A stretch of DNA of 64,000 nt, from the NCBI RefSeq assembly GCF_032397745.1, contig NZ_CP135921.1, forward strand, positions 8,234,501 to 8,298,500. Reading direction: 5' to 3'. The notes beneath the pieces are model-generated. The model was given only the letters and a program-made list of their open reading frames with translations, had not been told where the DNA came from and made no database searches. Below, one piece after another: positions 42,859-52,813 of the stretch. A program made the position numbers and the translations under genes. The stretch's first letter is position 1; each line of letters opens with the position of its first letter. This DNA is from Bradyrhizobium prioriisuperbiae. Its GTDB lineage: Bacteria > Pseudomonadota > Alphaproteobacteria > Rhizobiales > Xanthobacteraceae.

Positions 42859-45195
42859 ATGGTGCGCGCACACGCGACGAGCGCGTGCGTCCAATCCGAT
42901 TCGATCAAAGGATTGGCGCAGTCGATCGCGAAACCGGCCTATCACCGCCTGCTGATTGCCGAGCCCGCACTGCGGCGCGCAGTCCCCACTTTGATCATCG
43001 CCTTCCTGTTAACCATCTGCATCGGCGCCTTCGTCCAGGTCGTCGATCAGACCCGGCAGAAGCGCGCGTCCATGAAGCGCGACCTCGCCGCTTTGGCCGA
43101 TCTGCTCGCCGAACGCCTCGACCACACGGCCGTGACGCGATCGGATCGCGCCTCGCTCGACCGCGCGCCATCGTCGGAACGTTTGCAGAGCCTGCTGCCC
43201 GGCCTGATCCCGGCCTGGGGCGTGGCCGGCGGACGGCATGTCATTATCGCGAATGCCGAGCGGCGCCTGCTCGCCCACGTCCCGATCGATGTCGCTACCG
43301 ACGAGATCGGCAGCATTCTCGAAACCATCAGCGCCCTGCAAGCCCCGGCAGATTCCGGAAGCCAGGCGCCGATCATCGAGCTCACACTGTCCAGCGGCAC
43401 CAAGGCCCTCGCTACCCAGCGCGCCATCAAATCGATGTCGGGCCAGGTTGTCGTCGTCCAGGAGCAAAACGACTCGCTGTGGCGGTCGGATGCCGCGCTG
43501 TCGGTCACGCTGTCGGCGACGACCGGTTTTGTCGTCCTGATCCTGGGCTTTGCCTTCCACTGGCAATCCACCCGCGCCCGTGAAGGCGACATCATCAATG
43601 ACGCGGTGCGCGGCCGGATCGACACCGCGCTCAATCGCGGCCGTTGCGGACTGTGGGACTGGGATCTGTCGCGCGGCAAGATCTTCTGGTCGCAATCGAT
43701 GTTCACCTTGCTGGGCCTGGAAAGCCGCAACGACCTCCTGACCTTCGGCGAGGTCAATGCGCTGGTCAATTCCGATGACATCGACTTGTTCGAAATCGCC
43801 AATCAGCTGGTGTCGGGACAGATCACCTCCATCGATCATGCGTTCCGGATGCGCCATGTCAGCGGCCACTGGATCTGGCTGCGGGTGCGCTGCGAACTGG
43901 CCACTGGCGGCGAAGGCGAAATCCACCTGATCGGGATCGCGGTCGACATTACCGAACAGAAGAGCCTCGCGGAAAAAACCATCGAAGCCGACCTGCGGCT
44001 GCGCGACGCCATCGAAACCATCCCGGAAGCCTTTGTGCTGTGGGACGCCGACAACCGCCTGGTGCTCTGCAACTCCTACTTCCAGCGCCTGCACAAGCTT
44101 CCTGACTCCGCGATCATTCCCGGCACCTCATTCGAGACCGTCAGCGAGGTCGGGCGGATGCCGGAGGTCCGGACCCGGCGCCGCGAAACCAGCGCACTGG
44201 CCCCGGGTGCGCGGACCTTCGAAGCCCAGCTCGACGACGGCAGCTGGCTCAACATCAGCGAGCGGCGCACCAAGGACGGCGGCTATGTCTCCGTCGGCAC
44301 CGATATCTCGCAGATCAAGCATCATGAACAGAAGCTGGTCGAGAACGATCTGCGTCTGCGCGCCACCGTCGAAGATCTCAAACGCACCCAATCGACGCTG
44401 GAGCGGCAGGCCCAGGAGCTGGCCGATCTCGCCCAGAAATATGCCGAGGAAAAGTATCGCGCCGAGGAAGCCAACCAAACCAAGTCCAAGTTCCTCGCCA
44501 ATATGAGCCACGAACTGCGAACCCCGCTCAATGCCATCATCGGCTTCTCCGAGATCATGGGCAGCGGCATGTTCGGCACCCTGGGATCGGACAAATATCA
44601 GGAGTACTGCCAGGACATCCTGATGAGCGGCCGTTACCTGCTCGAAGTGATCAACGACATTCTCGACATGTCTAAGATCGAAGCCGGCCGCATGAAGCTC
44701 GACCTGGAGCCGATCGATTTCGAACAGACACTATCGGAGTCGCTGCGGGTGGTGTCCGGACGCGCCGAGAACAAGGGACTGTCGCTTCAGGCGCAGCTCG
44801 CCAGCGACGTCACCGTCACGGCCGACCGGCGCGCCATGAAGCAGATCGCGATCAACCTGCTCTCGAACGCAGTCAAGTTCACGCCGGATGGCGGAACAAT
44901 CACGGTTCGCAGCCGGGCACTGAGCGACTCCGTCGTGTTGATGATCGCCGACACCGGCATCGGCATCACCCGGCAATCCCTGCTGCGGCTCGGACGCCCA
45001 TTCGAGCAGGTCGAGAGCCAGCTCACGAAATCCTATCACGGATCAGGCCTGGGTCTCGCGATCGCCAAGTCGCTGACGCGCCTTCACGGCGGATCGATGC
45101 GGCTGCGCTCGAAGATCGGCCGCGGAACCGTGGTGTATGTCACGATCCCACGCAATTGCACTGAAGCCCCCGCGATCGTTTCCGTGGCTGCCTAG
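42859..45195 (+). CDS. PleC/DivJ-like PAS-domain sensor histidine kinase
   Basis: A 778-residue membrane kinase. Two transmembrane helices (about 40-62 and 212-235) bracket a periplasmic region. Two PAS domains (about 250-375, with the PAC-type IAVDITEQK, and 380-500) and a coiled linker lead to the kinase core. The H-box NMSHELRTPLNAIIGFSEIM with His551 is the PleC/DivJ/PdhS type, followed by N-box NLLSNAVKF, DTGIGI and GSGLGLAI. These kinases act on the DivK/PleD single-domain regulators of the cell cycle. The identity as pleC itself is likely but not certain. Its stop overlaps the glnE stop on the opposite strand by the shared CTAG. Confidence 0.85.
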   Translation: MVRAHATSACVQSDSIKGLAQSIAKPAYHRLLIAEPALRRAVPTLIIAFLLTICIGAFVQVVDQTRQKRASMKRDLAALADLLAERLDHTAVTRSDRASLDRAPSSERLQSLLPGLIPAWGVAGGRHVIIANAERRLLAHVPIDVATDEIGSILETISALQAPADSGSQAPIIELTLSSGTKALATQRAIKSMSGQVVVVQEQNDSLWRSDAALSVTLSATTGFVVLILGFAFHWQSTRAREGDIINDAVRGRIDTALNRGRCGLWDWDLSRGKIFWSQSMFTLLGLESRNDLLTFGEVNALVNSDDIDLFEIANQLVSGQITSIDHAFRMRHVSGHWIWLRVRCELATGGEGEIHLIGIAVDITEQKSLAEKTIEADLRLRDAIETIPEAFVLWDADNRLVLCNSYFQRLHKLPDSAIIPGTSFETVSEVGRMPEVRTRRRETSALAPGARTFEAQLDDGSWLNISERRTKDGGYVSVGTDISQIKHHEQKLVENDLRLRATVEDLKRTQSTLERQAQELADLAQKYAEEKYRAEEANQTKSKFLANMSHELRTPLNAIIGFSEIMGSGMFGTLGSDKYQEYCQDILMSGRYLLEVINDILDMSKIEAGRMKLDLEPIDFEQTLSESLRVVSGRAENKGLSLQAQLASDVTVTADRRAMKQIAINLLSNAVKFTPDGGTITVRSRALSDSVVLMIADTGIGITRQSLLRLGRPFEQVESQLTKSYHGSGLGLAIAKSLTRLHGGSMRLRSKIGRGTVVYVTIPRNCTEAPAIVSVAA

Positions 45196-48158
45196 ACCTC
45201 GCTGCCCAGCAGTTCCAGAAAAATCTGCCGGACATCGACCTGGATTTCGCGTACGCGCGCCTCGAGCACGGAGAAATTCGGCGCATCGCCCGCGCGCGCC
45301 AGGATCCGCAGCAGATCCTCACCGGCCGTGGCAGGCTGGAATTTCGCGCTGACGCACAGCCGCAGGATCTGGGTCAAATCCTGATAGAGCCGCACGGCCG
45401 AGCGCAGGATATCGGCGGCCGCCGACGACAGCAGACCAAGCCGTGCCGCATTTTCCAGCACCTGCAAGGTGCTGACACTCAGGATTTCGGGTTTCGTCGC
45501 AGCGTGGACGAGCTGCAGGTATTGCGCGATAAATTCGATATCGACCAGGCCGCCGGACGCGTATTTCAAATCCCAGATATCGCTCTCGCCCTTTTCTTCG
45601 CCGATGGCGCCGCGCATTTCCAGCACGTCGTTGGCGATGATGTCGCGTTCGCGCGGCCGGGTCAGCACGTCGCTGATGGTCTTTTCGATCCGTGCCTTCA
45701 GCGCCGGAGACGAGGAGATCACGCGCGCGCGGGTCAGCGCCATGTGCTCCCAGGTCCAGGCTTCGCTCTCCTGATAGTCGGCGAAGGCCCCCAAACGCGA
45801 CGCCACCGGTCCGGCGCGTCCGGACGGCCGCAACCGCATGTCGACGTCATACAGCACGCCGTAATTGGTCCGTGTCGTGAACGCGCTGATCAAGCGCTGC
45901 GTCAGACGGGCGAAATACTGCGCACCATGCAGTGAACGGCTTCCGTCGGAATCCGGATGATCGTCGTCGAAATCGTAAATCAGGATCAGATCGAGATCGG
46001 ACGACGCCGTCATCTCGCGGCTGCCGAGTTTGCCCATGGCGAGAATGGCGGTTTCCTGCCCCCTGATGCGGCCATACTGGTTGGCGAACAGGGCGGACAC
46101 CAGGTCATGCACGGTCCGGACGATCCCCTCCGCCACGTCGGCGAACGCGACGCTGGCATGCTGCGCCGACACCGTTCCCGACAAGATCCGCGCACCGATC
46201 AGAAACAGGCTTTCCTGCCCGAACAGCCGCAGACGGTCGAGAAACTCCTCGTAGGACGCGGCATCGCCGAGCGTCGCGACAAGCCGCTCTGAAATCTCGC
46301 GCTGGTCGGGCATCGCGCCGAAAAAGCGCGGGTCGATCAGGCCATCCATGATCTGCGGCTGTCGCGCCAGCATGTCGCCGAGACGCGGCGCCGCGCCGAG
46401 AATCAGCGCAACCAATTTGACGAGGTCGCTGTTCTGGCTGAGCAGCGCGATCAGCCGGCCACCGCGCTGCAACGCCTGCAGGAAACGGTCGAAGGCGGTA
46501 ACCGCCGCGTCCGGATCTTCGGCCTTGGCGAGTCCCGCGATCAACGCAGGAACGAACTCCGCGAAGGCACGGTGCGTGGCTTCCACCCTGAACGCACGAT
46601 AGTCACCCCGCAGCCAGTTCTGGATGCTTTCGGCAACCATGCGCGGCTTCTTGAAGCCCAGCCCGACAAGGTGCTCGAGCAGACGCGTGTCATCAGGGCC
46701 TGTGCCATAGTCGACCGACGGCAGCTTGGCGGTGCCGGTCGGGTCGCCCTCGAACAGCTTGCTGTAATGCCCCTGCACGCAGTTGAGATGCGCCAGCAAG
46801 TCCTCGGAAAATCGGTCGCGATTTTCATAACCGAAGAACCGCGCAAAGCGTTCGATCGCCTCGACATCCTCCGGCAGCGAATGGGTCTGCTCATCGGCGA
46901 TCATCTGCAGCCGATGCTCGACGCGCCGCAAGAACTCATAGGCCACGGTCAATTCGTCCCGCGCCTCGAATGTAATCCAGTTCCGCTCTGCCAGAATATT
47001 GAGGGCTTCGAGGGTCGGCCGGACCCGCAATTCCGGATGCCGGCCGCCGGCGATCAATTGCTGGGTCTGGGCAAAAAATTCGATTTCGCGGATACCGCCC
47101 CGCCCGATCTTGACGTTGTGCCCCTCAACGGCGATCTCGGCGTGTCCCTTGAACGCCTGCATCTGCCGCTTCATGTCGTGCACATCGGTCAAGGCGGCAA
47201 AATCGAGATGTTTGCGCCAGACGAAGGGAGCGATTTCGGCGATCAACGCTTCTCCCGCTTCAAGATCCCCGGCACAGGGCCGCGCCTTGATCATGGCGGC
47301 GCGCTCCCACGTCCGCCCTTCCCGTTCGTAGTAATTCAGGGCCATCGCGGTGGAAATCGCCACCGGTGTGGAGGCCGGATCGGGCCGCAGCCGCAGATCG
47401 ACCCGGAACACATAGCCGTCGGCGGTGCGCTGCTGCAGCATGCGGGACATTCCCTGGGCCACGCGAACGAAGAACGGCTGCGGCTCGATGTCGCGCGCCA
47501 GGGTCGGCGCATCGAGATTGAAAAACACGATCAGGTCGATATCGCTGGAGTAATTGAGTTCGCCCGCCCCCATCTTGCCCATGGCCAGCACGACCAGACC
47601 ACTGCCCTCCTCCGCGCGATCGGAGTTCGGCGGCAGCAGGCGATCGCGGCCGGCCTCCTGTGCCAGCAGAAAGCGCAAGGCGCTTTGCACGGACATGACG
47701 GCGATATCGGTCAGCGCCTGGGTGACGCGCATCACCGGCCAGACGCCGCCGATGTCACAAAGCGCCGTCAGCAGAGCTGCTTCCGACTTCATCCGCCGCA
47801 GCAATTGCATCACGTCGGCTTCGCTGTCCGCATGAGCAATCGCGGCGGCGGTTCCCTCGATCAAAGTCGCAAGACGATCGTCCGGCTCGCAGACCAGCAG
47901 GCGCGTCACACGCTCGGCGTCAATCCGCACCAGATCAAACAGGTAAGGTGACGCCTCGGCGATGCCGGCAAAGATTGTCTTTGCGTTCGGATAACGTTCG
48001 AACAGGGCGCGGATCGAAGCCGCCTGTTCCGGCGTGACATCGCCAAGCCAGTCATCGAAACGTCGCAATGCGGCGTCCGGCGCAGACAAATACGGCACGC
48101 TGACAAGACGCGCCGCAAGGATCGAAGCGTCCGCGTCGCCCTTCGCGGGTGAGATCAT
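45192..48158 (-). CDS. glnE: Bifunctional glutamine-synthetase adenylyltransferase/deadenylyltransferase
   Basis: A 988-residue enzyme, normal for GlnE. It has two nucleotidyltransferase domains: an N-terminal deadenylylase (YSSDIDLIVFF) and a C-terminal adenylylase (SSDLDLILIYDFD), each followed by a GlnD-PII-uridylyltransferase-like helical domain, with a central linker. It adds or removes AMP on a tyrosine of glutamine synthetase in response to PII and glutamine, tuning nitrogen assimilation. The ATG overlaps the stop of the upstream kinase gene (ATGA), so it is the last gene of the degP/two-component transcript. Confidence 0.97.
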   Translation of the reverse strand: MISPAKGDADASILAARLVSVPYLSAPDAALRRFDDWLGDVTPEQAASIRALFERYPNAKTIFAGIAEASPYLFDLVRIDAERVTRLLVCEPDDRLATLIEGTAAAIAHADSEADVMQLLRRMKSEAALLTALCDIGGVWPVMRVTQALTDIAVMSVQSALRFLLAQEAGRDRLLPPNSDRAEEGSGLVVLAMGKMGAGELNYSSDIDLIVFFNLDAPTLARDIEPQPFFVRVAQGMSRMLQQRTADGYVFRVDLRLRPDPASTPVAISTAMALNYYEREGRTWERAAMIKARPCAGDLEAGEALIAEIAPFVWRKHLDFAALTDVHDMKRQMQAFKGHAEIAVEGHNVKIGRGGIREIEFFAQTQQLIAGGRHPELRVRPTLEALNILAERNWITFEARDELTVAYEFLRRVEHRLQMIADEQTHSLPEDVEAIERFARFFGYENRDRFSEDLLAHLNCVQGHYSKLFEGDPTGTAKLPSVDYGTGPDDTRLLEHLVGLGFKKPRMVAESIQNWLRGDYRAFRVEATHRAFAEFVPALIAGLAKAEDPDAAVTAFDRFLQALQRGGRLIALLSQNSDLVKLVALILGAAPRLGDMLARQPQIMDGLIDPRFFGAMPDQREISERLVATLGDAASYEEFLDRLRLFGQESLFLIGARILSGTVSAQHASVAFADVAEGIVRTVHDLVSALFANQYGRIRGQETAILAMGKLGSREMTASSDLDLILIYDFDDDHPDSDGSRSLHGAQYFARLTQRLISAFTTRTNYGVLYDVDMRLRPSGRAGPVASRLGAFADYQESEAWTWEHMALTRARVISSSPALKARIEKTISDVLTRPRERDIIANDVLEMRGAIGEEKGESDIWDLKYASGGLVDIEFIAQYLQLVHAATKPEILSVSTLQVLENAARLGLLSSAAADILRSAVRLYQDLTQILRLCVSAKFQPATAGEDLLRILARAGDAPNFSVLEARVREIQVDVRQIFLELLGSEV

Positions 48159-49615
48159 GCGATCTTTTGTTCCAGCGGCTCCGGAATTGCAAGTCTCGAA
48201 GCGGGCTGGCTGGGAAGCGCCAGGGTGGCCCGCAATCCCGGCTGGCCATCGCTGAGCCGCAGATCGCCGCCGTGCAGGGTCGCCACCGCTGCGGCCAGGC
48301 TCAAGCCCAGGCCCAGGCCCGAACCGGGCTGGGTGCGGCTGGCCTCGAGACGCACAAAACGTTCCACGGCGCGCTGCCGATCCGCTTCCGGAATTCCGGG
48401 TCCATGGTCGGTCACACTGAGAAGCACGGTATCGCCGCTGCGCTGAGCTTCGATCAGAATATCAGGCTTCAGCGGCGCAACGGTCCGCGCCGCCTCGCCT
48501 TTGTCCGCCGGAATCCCGTATTTGATGGCGTTCTCGACCAGATTCGCCAGCGCCTGACTGATCAACTCCCGGTTCCCGTGCACGGTTGCGGACACGGCTT
48601 CGACGGTCAGGGTCAGCCCCTTGTCTTCCGCCAGCGGCTCGTAGAGCTCCTGGATGCCGTGGGCGACTTCGGCAACGTCGAAATCCACCATGTTGTCGCG
48701 CGCCTGGCCGGATTCCGCGCGCGCGATCATCAAGAGCGCATTGAAGGTCCGGATCAATCCATCGGATTCATCGATCGTCCGCTCCAGCGCCGCCCGGTAT
48801 TCGCCTTCATTGCTCGATTTCGCCAAAGCCTCCTCGGCGCGGTTGCGCAAGCGGGTCAGCGGCGTTTTCAGGTCATGGGCGATGTTGTCGGACACTTCCT
48901 TGAGCCCGGCCATCAGCGCTTCGATGCGCTCCAGCATGGCATTGAGATTTTCCGCCAGGCGGTCGATCTCGTCACCGCTGCGCCCAACCGGAAGACGCTC
49001 GCTGAGATCGCCCGCCATGATCCGCTGGGTGGTGCCGGTCATCGCGTCGATCCGCCGCAGCACGCGACGGGCGACGAAGACCCCGCCTGCAAGGCCCAGC
49101 ACCACCACAATCAGAACCGACCACTGCGCGGCCGAGGCGACAATGCCGAAAATTCGGCGCCGCTCCTCGAGATCGCGCCCGATCAACAGGCGGAAGCCGC
49201 CCGACATTTCGGATACCCGGACCAGCGCGCGGTGGTCGAACTTGTCCCGCTCGTCCAGGCGACGGTACACCGCCTCCGACCAACCGATGTGATTCATGAC
49301 GCCCGGCGCCAACGAACCGACATTGCCCGCCAGCGCCTGCCCCGCAGCCGTCGTGATCAGATAGAGATTGGCGCCCGGCCGCAAAGCGCGGTTTTCAATC
49401 GCATAGACGAGGCCGCGCAGGCCTCCCCGCGAATACTCGTCCCCCATCTCGATGAATTCGGAATTCACCGTCGTGGTGATCTGCTCGGTGACCAGCCGGC
49501 GCGTATTCCAGGCGAAATAGCCCAGCAGCGAGGCTGCAAACAATGCGAACAGGAAAAGATAGACCAGGGTCAGCCGGAACGCAGTGGTCCGGATCAGTTT
49601 ACCGAAGGCCGTCAC
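48155..49615 (-). CDS. Two-component sensor histidine kinase (HAMP, class I)
   Basis: A 486-residue kinase. Transmembrane helices at about 12-36 and 160-182 flank a periplasmic sensor; a HAMP domain (about 183-235) precedes the H-box with His247 (DNIAHDLKTPL), N-box NLVENAIKYG, DHGPGIP and GSGLGLGLSLA. The GTG start (49615) lies inside the response-regulator gene, a 17-nt overlap, and its stop overlaps glnE. The degP-regulator-kinase-glnE order is conserved in Rhizobiales; an envelope-stress or redox role is plausible because of degP and ccm, but the signal is unknown. Confidence 0.93.
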   Translation of the reverse strand: MTAFGKLIRTTAFRLTLVYLFLFALFAASLLGYFAWNTRRLVTEQITTTVNSEFIEMGDEYSRGGLRGLVYAIENRALRPGANLYLITTAAGQALAGNVGSLAPGVMNHIGWSEAVYRRLDERDKFDHRALVRVSEMSGGFRLLIGRDLEERRRIFGIVASAAQWSVLIVVVLGLAGGVFVARRVLRRIDAMTGTTQRIMAGDLSERLPVGRSGDEIDRLAENLNAMLERIEALMAGLKEVSDNIAHDLKTPLTRLRNRAEEALAKSSNEGEYRAALERTIDESDGLIRTFNALLMIARAESGQARDNMVDFDVAEVAHGIQELYEPLAEDKGLTLTVEAVSATVHGNRELISQALANLVENAIKYGIPADKGEAARTVAPLKPDILIEAQRSGDTVLLSVTDHGPGIPEADRQRAVERFVRLEASRTQPGSGLGLGLSLAAAVATLHGGDLRLSDGQPGLRATLALPSQPASRLAIPEPLEQKIA

Positions 49616-50279
49616 GGATCATGTATCCGGCGCCGCGAATGGTGTGGAGCAAGGGCCGGGCGAACCCCTTGTCGATCTTCGAGCGCAATCGCGAGATATG
49701 GACGTCGATGACATTGGTCTGCGGATCGAAGTGATAATCCCAGACGTTCTCCAGCAACATGGTGCGCGTCACCACTTGGCCGGCGTGTTTCATCAAATAC
49801 TCGAGCAGGCGAAATTCACGCGGCTGCAGGGTCAGTTCATCCTGGCCACGCACCACCCGGTGTGACAACCGATCGAGCTCGAGATCACCGACCCGGTAAC
49901 TGGTTTCCTCGGACGGTCCGCTGTTGCGACGCGACAGCACTTCGACACGGGCCAGCAGCTCCGAGAACGAATAGGGCTTCGGCAAGTAATCATCGCCGCC
50001 CGCGCGCAAACCCTTCACGCGGTCATCGACCTGGCCGAGCGCAGATAGAATCAGCGCCGGCGTCCGGTCGCCCTTGCCGCGCAGCGTACCGATGACAGAC
50101 AGTCCGTCACGCTTGGGCAGCATGCGATCCACGATCAGCACGTCGTAGTCGCCGGTTTCAGCCAGCGACAAGCCTTCTTCGCCATCGGCAGCGAGCTCGG
50201 CAACATGGCCTACCTCGCGAAAAGCTTTCACGAGATAGTCCGCCGACTCGCGGTCATCTTCAATAATCAGCAGACGCAT
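49599..50279 (-). CDS. OmpR-family response regulator next to degP
   Basis: A 226-residue regulator with receiver domain (MRLLIIEDDRE, phospho-acceptor Asp51 in LIVDRMLPKRDG, conserved Lys in LPKPYSF) and a winged-helix output domain ending RGAGYMIRD. I chose ATG 50279, which gives the canonical N-terminus; an upstream TTG at 50300 is less likely. It overlaps the kinase gene by 17 nt. The 298-bp gap to degP (50280-50577) contains a strong hairpin and no gene I can support. Confidence 0.93.
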   Translation of the reverse strand: MRLLIIEDDRESADYLVKAFREVGHVAELAADGEEGLSLAETGDYDVLIVDRMLPKRDGLSVIGTLRGKGDRTPALILSALGQVDDRVKGLRAGGDDYLPKPYSFSELLARVEVLSRRNSGPSEETSYRVGDLELDRLSHRVVRGQDELTLQPREFRLLEYLMKHAGQVVTRTMLLENVWDYHFDPQTNVIDVHISRLRSKIDKGFARPLLHTIRGAGYMIRDGLR

Positions 50280-50490
50280 CTGTTTATCTGTCGGGGTCAA
50301 GAACGCTTCGCCTTCTTCACCATGGCGCGAGGATGATCCTCATGCAAGGCCATGACAGGTTTCCATTGCAGCAGAACGGGCGACGAAGCTGGGGAAACCT
50401 CGCCGCCCGCCTAGTCCTTCCGACGGAGGGGGGCATGAGTCCACCGGAAGGTAACCTCAGCGCGCTATCGAAACCGCGCTCTCTGTAGGT

Positions 50491-50517
50491 GGGGGACGGG
50501 CTTTAGGCCCGCCCCCC
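50491..50517 (-). terminator. Strong hairpin between degP and the response regulator gene
   Basis: Arms 50491-50501 and 50507-50517 form an 11-bp GC-rich stem (one G-U on the minus-strand RNA) with a TTTAG/CTAAA loop. No U-tract follows, so it is either an inefficient terminator or an RNA-stability element at the end of the degP message. Confidence 0.55.
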
Positions 50518-50577
50518 GGAAAGGACCGTCGGCGGGGGCGACATTGCCGGCGATACTCTCCAACTCGTCAACTATGA

Positions 50578-52161
50578 TCAGCCACGGCCCAGCGGCAGTG
50601 CGACAAAGCGCGAGCCGTCACCGGAGCGAACCCTGACCAGCACACTGTTCTTGTTGTCCTTGCGCGCGTCAGCCAGCGCATCGCGGACCTCGTTCGGTGT
50701 GGCCACGGTCTTGCCGGCCACTTCGAGAATGACATCGCCTTCCTTGAAGCCACGCTCGGCCGCGGTGCCGCGCGGGTCGACATTGGTCACGACCACGCCG
50801 TCCTTGCCGGCCCCTGCGACGGAGCTGGCCGGAGCAATGTTGAGGCCGAGCTTGGGCAACTCCGTGCCGCGCGTGGCGCTGCCCCGGTCGTTGTCGGTGT
50901 CCGGATTGGCCTTGGCTTCCTTGGCGTTCGGCAGCTCACCGAGCGTCAGGTTAAGTGTCTTGTCCTGGCCCTTGTGCAGCACGTTGAGCTTCACCGTGGC
51001 ACCCGGAGCCAGACCGCCGATGGTGCGGGCCAGTTCACGCGCATCGCGCACCGGCTTGTCGTTGACCGCGGTGATGACGTCACCGGATTCGACGCCGGCC
51101 TTCGCCGCCGGACCATTGGCCTGCGGCTCGGCGACCAGAGCACCTTCCGCTTTCTTCAGGCCCAGGCTATCGGCGATCTCGGCCGTCACCGGTTGAATCT
51201 GGACGCCGATCCAGCCGCGGCTGACCGTGCCCTTGTCCTGCAACTGCTTGATCACGGTCTTCACGGTGGACGCCGGGATCGAGAAAGCGATACCGACGCT
51301 GCCGCCCGACGGCGAATAGATCGCGGTGTTGACGCCGACGACCTCGCCCTCCGTGTTGAAGGCCGGACCGCCCGAGTTGCCCTTGTTGACCGGGGCATCG
51401 ATCTGGATGAAGTCGTCATAAGGACCGTTGCCGATATCACGGCCGCGCGCAGAGACGATGCCCGCGGTCACGGTGCCGCCGAGACCGAACGGATTACCGA
51501 CGGCGAGCACCCAGTCGCCGATCCGCGGCTGCGCCTCGGACAATTTGGCAAACGGAAAATCATTGCGGCCTTCGACCTTGATCAGGGCCAGATCGGTGCG
51601 TGCATCGGTGCCGATCACCTTGGCGGTGTAGGTCTTGCCGTCATCGGTCGTAACCTCGACCTTGTCGGCGCTGTCGACGACGTGGTTGTTGGTCACCGCA
51701 AAACCGTCAGCCGAGATAAAGAAGCCCGAGCCCTGCCCGGTCACCATGCCGCGGCCGCCCCGCGGACCACGTCCGCCGGGGAAACCATCGGGACCGCCGA
51801 AACGACGGAAGAAACGCTCCATCGGCGAGCCCGGCGGGAACGGCGAGTCCTCGCTGTTGTCGTTCGAGGCCACCTTTTCGTTGATCTTGACGCTGACCGA
51901 GATCACCGAGGGTTTCACGTGCTCGACGATATCGGCAAAACCGATCGGCTGCTGAGCGTTGCGGATGGTATTGTTGACCTGCGCATGCGCGGTCGTGGTC
52001 AGGACATCGACATCACGCAACGCCGGTCCGAAACCATAAGCGGCAACACCGAGCCCGGTCACAACCGAAGCCATCAGTGCAAGCTTGCGCGCAGAGAACA
52101 GCGAGCGGCGCGGCGGCGTGTAAGACGGCAGCGATGAAAAATCGGTGGGGCGATCGGTCAT
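50578..52161 (-). CDS. degP: Periplasmic serine protease/chaperone DegP (Do family)
   Basis: A 527-residue HtrA-type protease. An N-terminal membrane/signal segment at about 25-46 is followed by the protease domain with catalytic triad His160 (TNNHVV), Asp190 (RTDLAL) and Ser263 (GNSGGP). A flexible Gly/Arg/Pro-rich stretch (about 103-140) occupies the LA-loop region. Two PDZ domains follow (about 285-380 and 430-520). It degrades or refolds misfolded envelope proteins. GGAGAT lies 6 nt before ATG 52161. It follows ccmH by 135 bp on the same strand, the conserved rhizobial order. Confidence 0.95.
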   Translation of the reverse strand: MTDRPTDFSSLPSYTPPRRSLFSARKLALMASVVTGLGVAAYGFGPALRDVDVLTTTAHAQVNNTIRNAQQPIGFADIVEHVKPSVISVSVKINEKVASNDNSEDSPFPPGSPMERFFRRFGGPDGFPGGRGPRGGRGMVTGQGSGFFISADGFAVTNNHVVDSADKVEVTTDDGKTYTAKVIGTDARTDLALIKVEGRNDFPFAKLSEAQPRIGDWVLAVGNPFGLGGTVTAGIVSARGRDIGNGPYDDFIQIDAPVNKGNSGGPAFNTEGEVVGVNTAIYSPSGGSVGIAFSIPASTVKTVIKQLQDKGTVSRGWIGVQIQPVTAEIADSLGLKKAEGALVAEPQANGPAAKAGVESGDVITAVNDKPVRDARELARTIGGLAPGATVKLNVLHKGQDKTLNLTLGELPNAKEAKANPDTDNDRGSATRGTELPKLGLNIAPASSVAGAGKDGVVVTNVDPRGTAAERGFKEGDVILEVAGKTVATPNEVRDALADARKDNKNSVLVRVRSGDGSRFVALPLGRG

Positions 52162-52296
52162 TAATATCTCCAGAGCCTCGGCTGGGGGTGCGGAAGTGCA
52201 CCTTGGATGGCCTGAAGATGGGGAGTTCGCCCTTACCGCGCCGTGTCGGCGGAATTAATCTTTTGTAATAAACAACGGGTGCGACAAACTGTCAGA

Positions 52297-52794
52297 TTAG
52301 ACCGGAGTTTCCCGCGGTTTTTCAGCGGCCATCAGCTGTTCCAACTGGGCCTCTTCTTCGGCCGTCAGTTTAGAACTGGTTTCAGGATCCGCACCCGGCG
52401 CAGCTTTGGTTTTTCGCCGCCCATGCGTCCACAGCACGATACCGCCACCGACCAGCGCCAGCGGCGGCAGCAGCCAGAGCAGAAGGGTCTCGCTCCTGAA
52501 CCGCGGTTTCAGCAGCACGAATTCCCCGTAACGCGCCACCAGAAAATCGATCACCTGCGCATTGCTGTCGCCGGCGGAAATCCGCTCGCGCACCAATAAC
52601 CTGAGGTCGCGCGCAAGCGAGGCTTCGGAATCGTCGATCGACTGGTTCTGGCACACCATGCAACGCAGTTCGCGCGACAGTTCGCGCGCGCGTGCTTCCT
52701 GCGCCGGGTCGGCCATGATCTCGTCCGGCTGGACCGCATGTGCCACCGGACACGCCATCAGCCAGGCTGCGACGACGGATCCAACAAGGCGCAT
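52297..52794 (-). CDS. ccmH: Cytochrome c maturation protein CcmH (CycL)
   Basis: A 165-residue protein: N-terminal signal/anchor, the redox motif LRCMVCQ (Cys45, Cys48) of the family, and a C-terminal transmembrane helix near residue 105-122 followed by a charged tail. It reduces the CXXCH cysteines of apocytochrome c in the periplasm before haem ligation. ATG 52794 is chosen for the signal sequence; the upstream frame overlaps ccmF. It is the last of the ccmIEFH genes. Confidence 0.95.
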   Translation of the reverse strand: MRLVGSVVAAWLMACPVAHAVQPDEIMADPAQEARARELSRELRCMVCQNQSIDDSEASLARDLRLLVRERISAGDSNAQVIDFLVARYGEFVLLKPRFRSETLLLWLLPPLALVGGGIVLWTHGRRKTKAAPGADPETSSKLTAEEEAQLEQLMAAEKPRETPV

Positions 52795-52813
52795 TGTCAC
52801 CGTGCGCAAAGTC

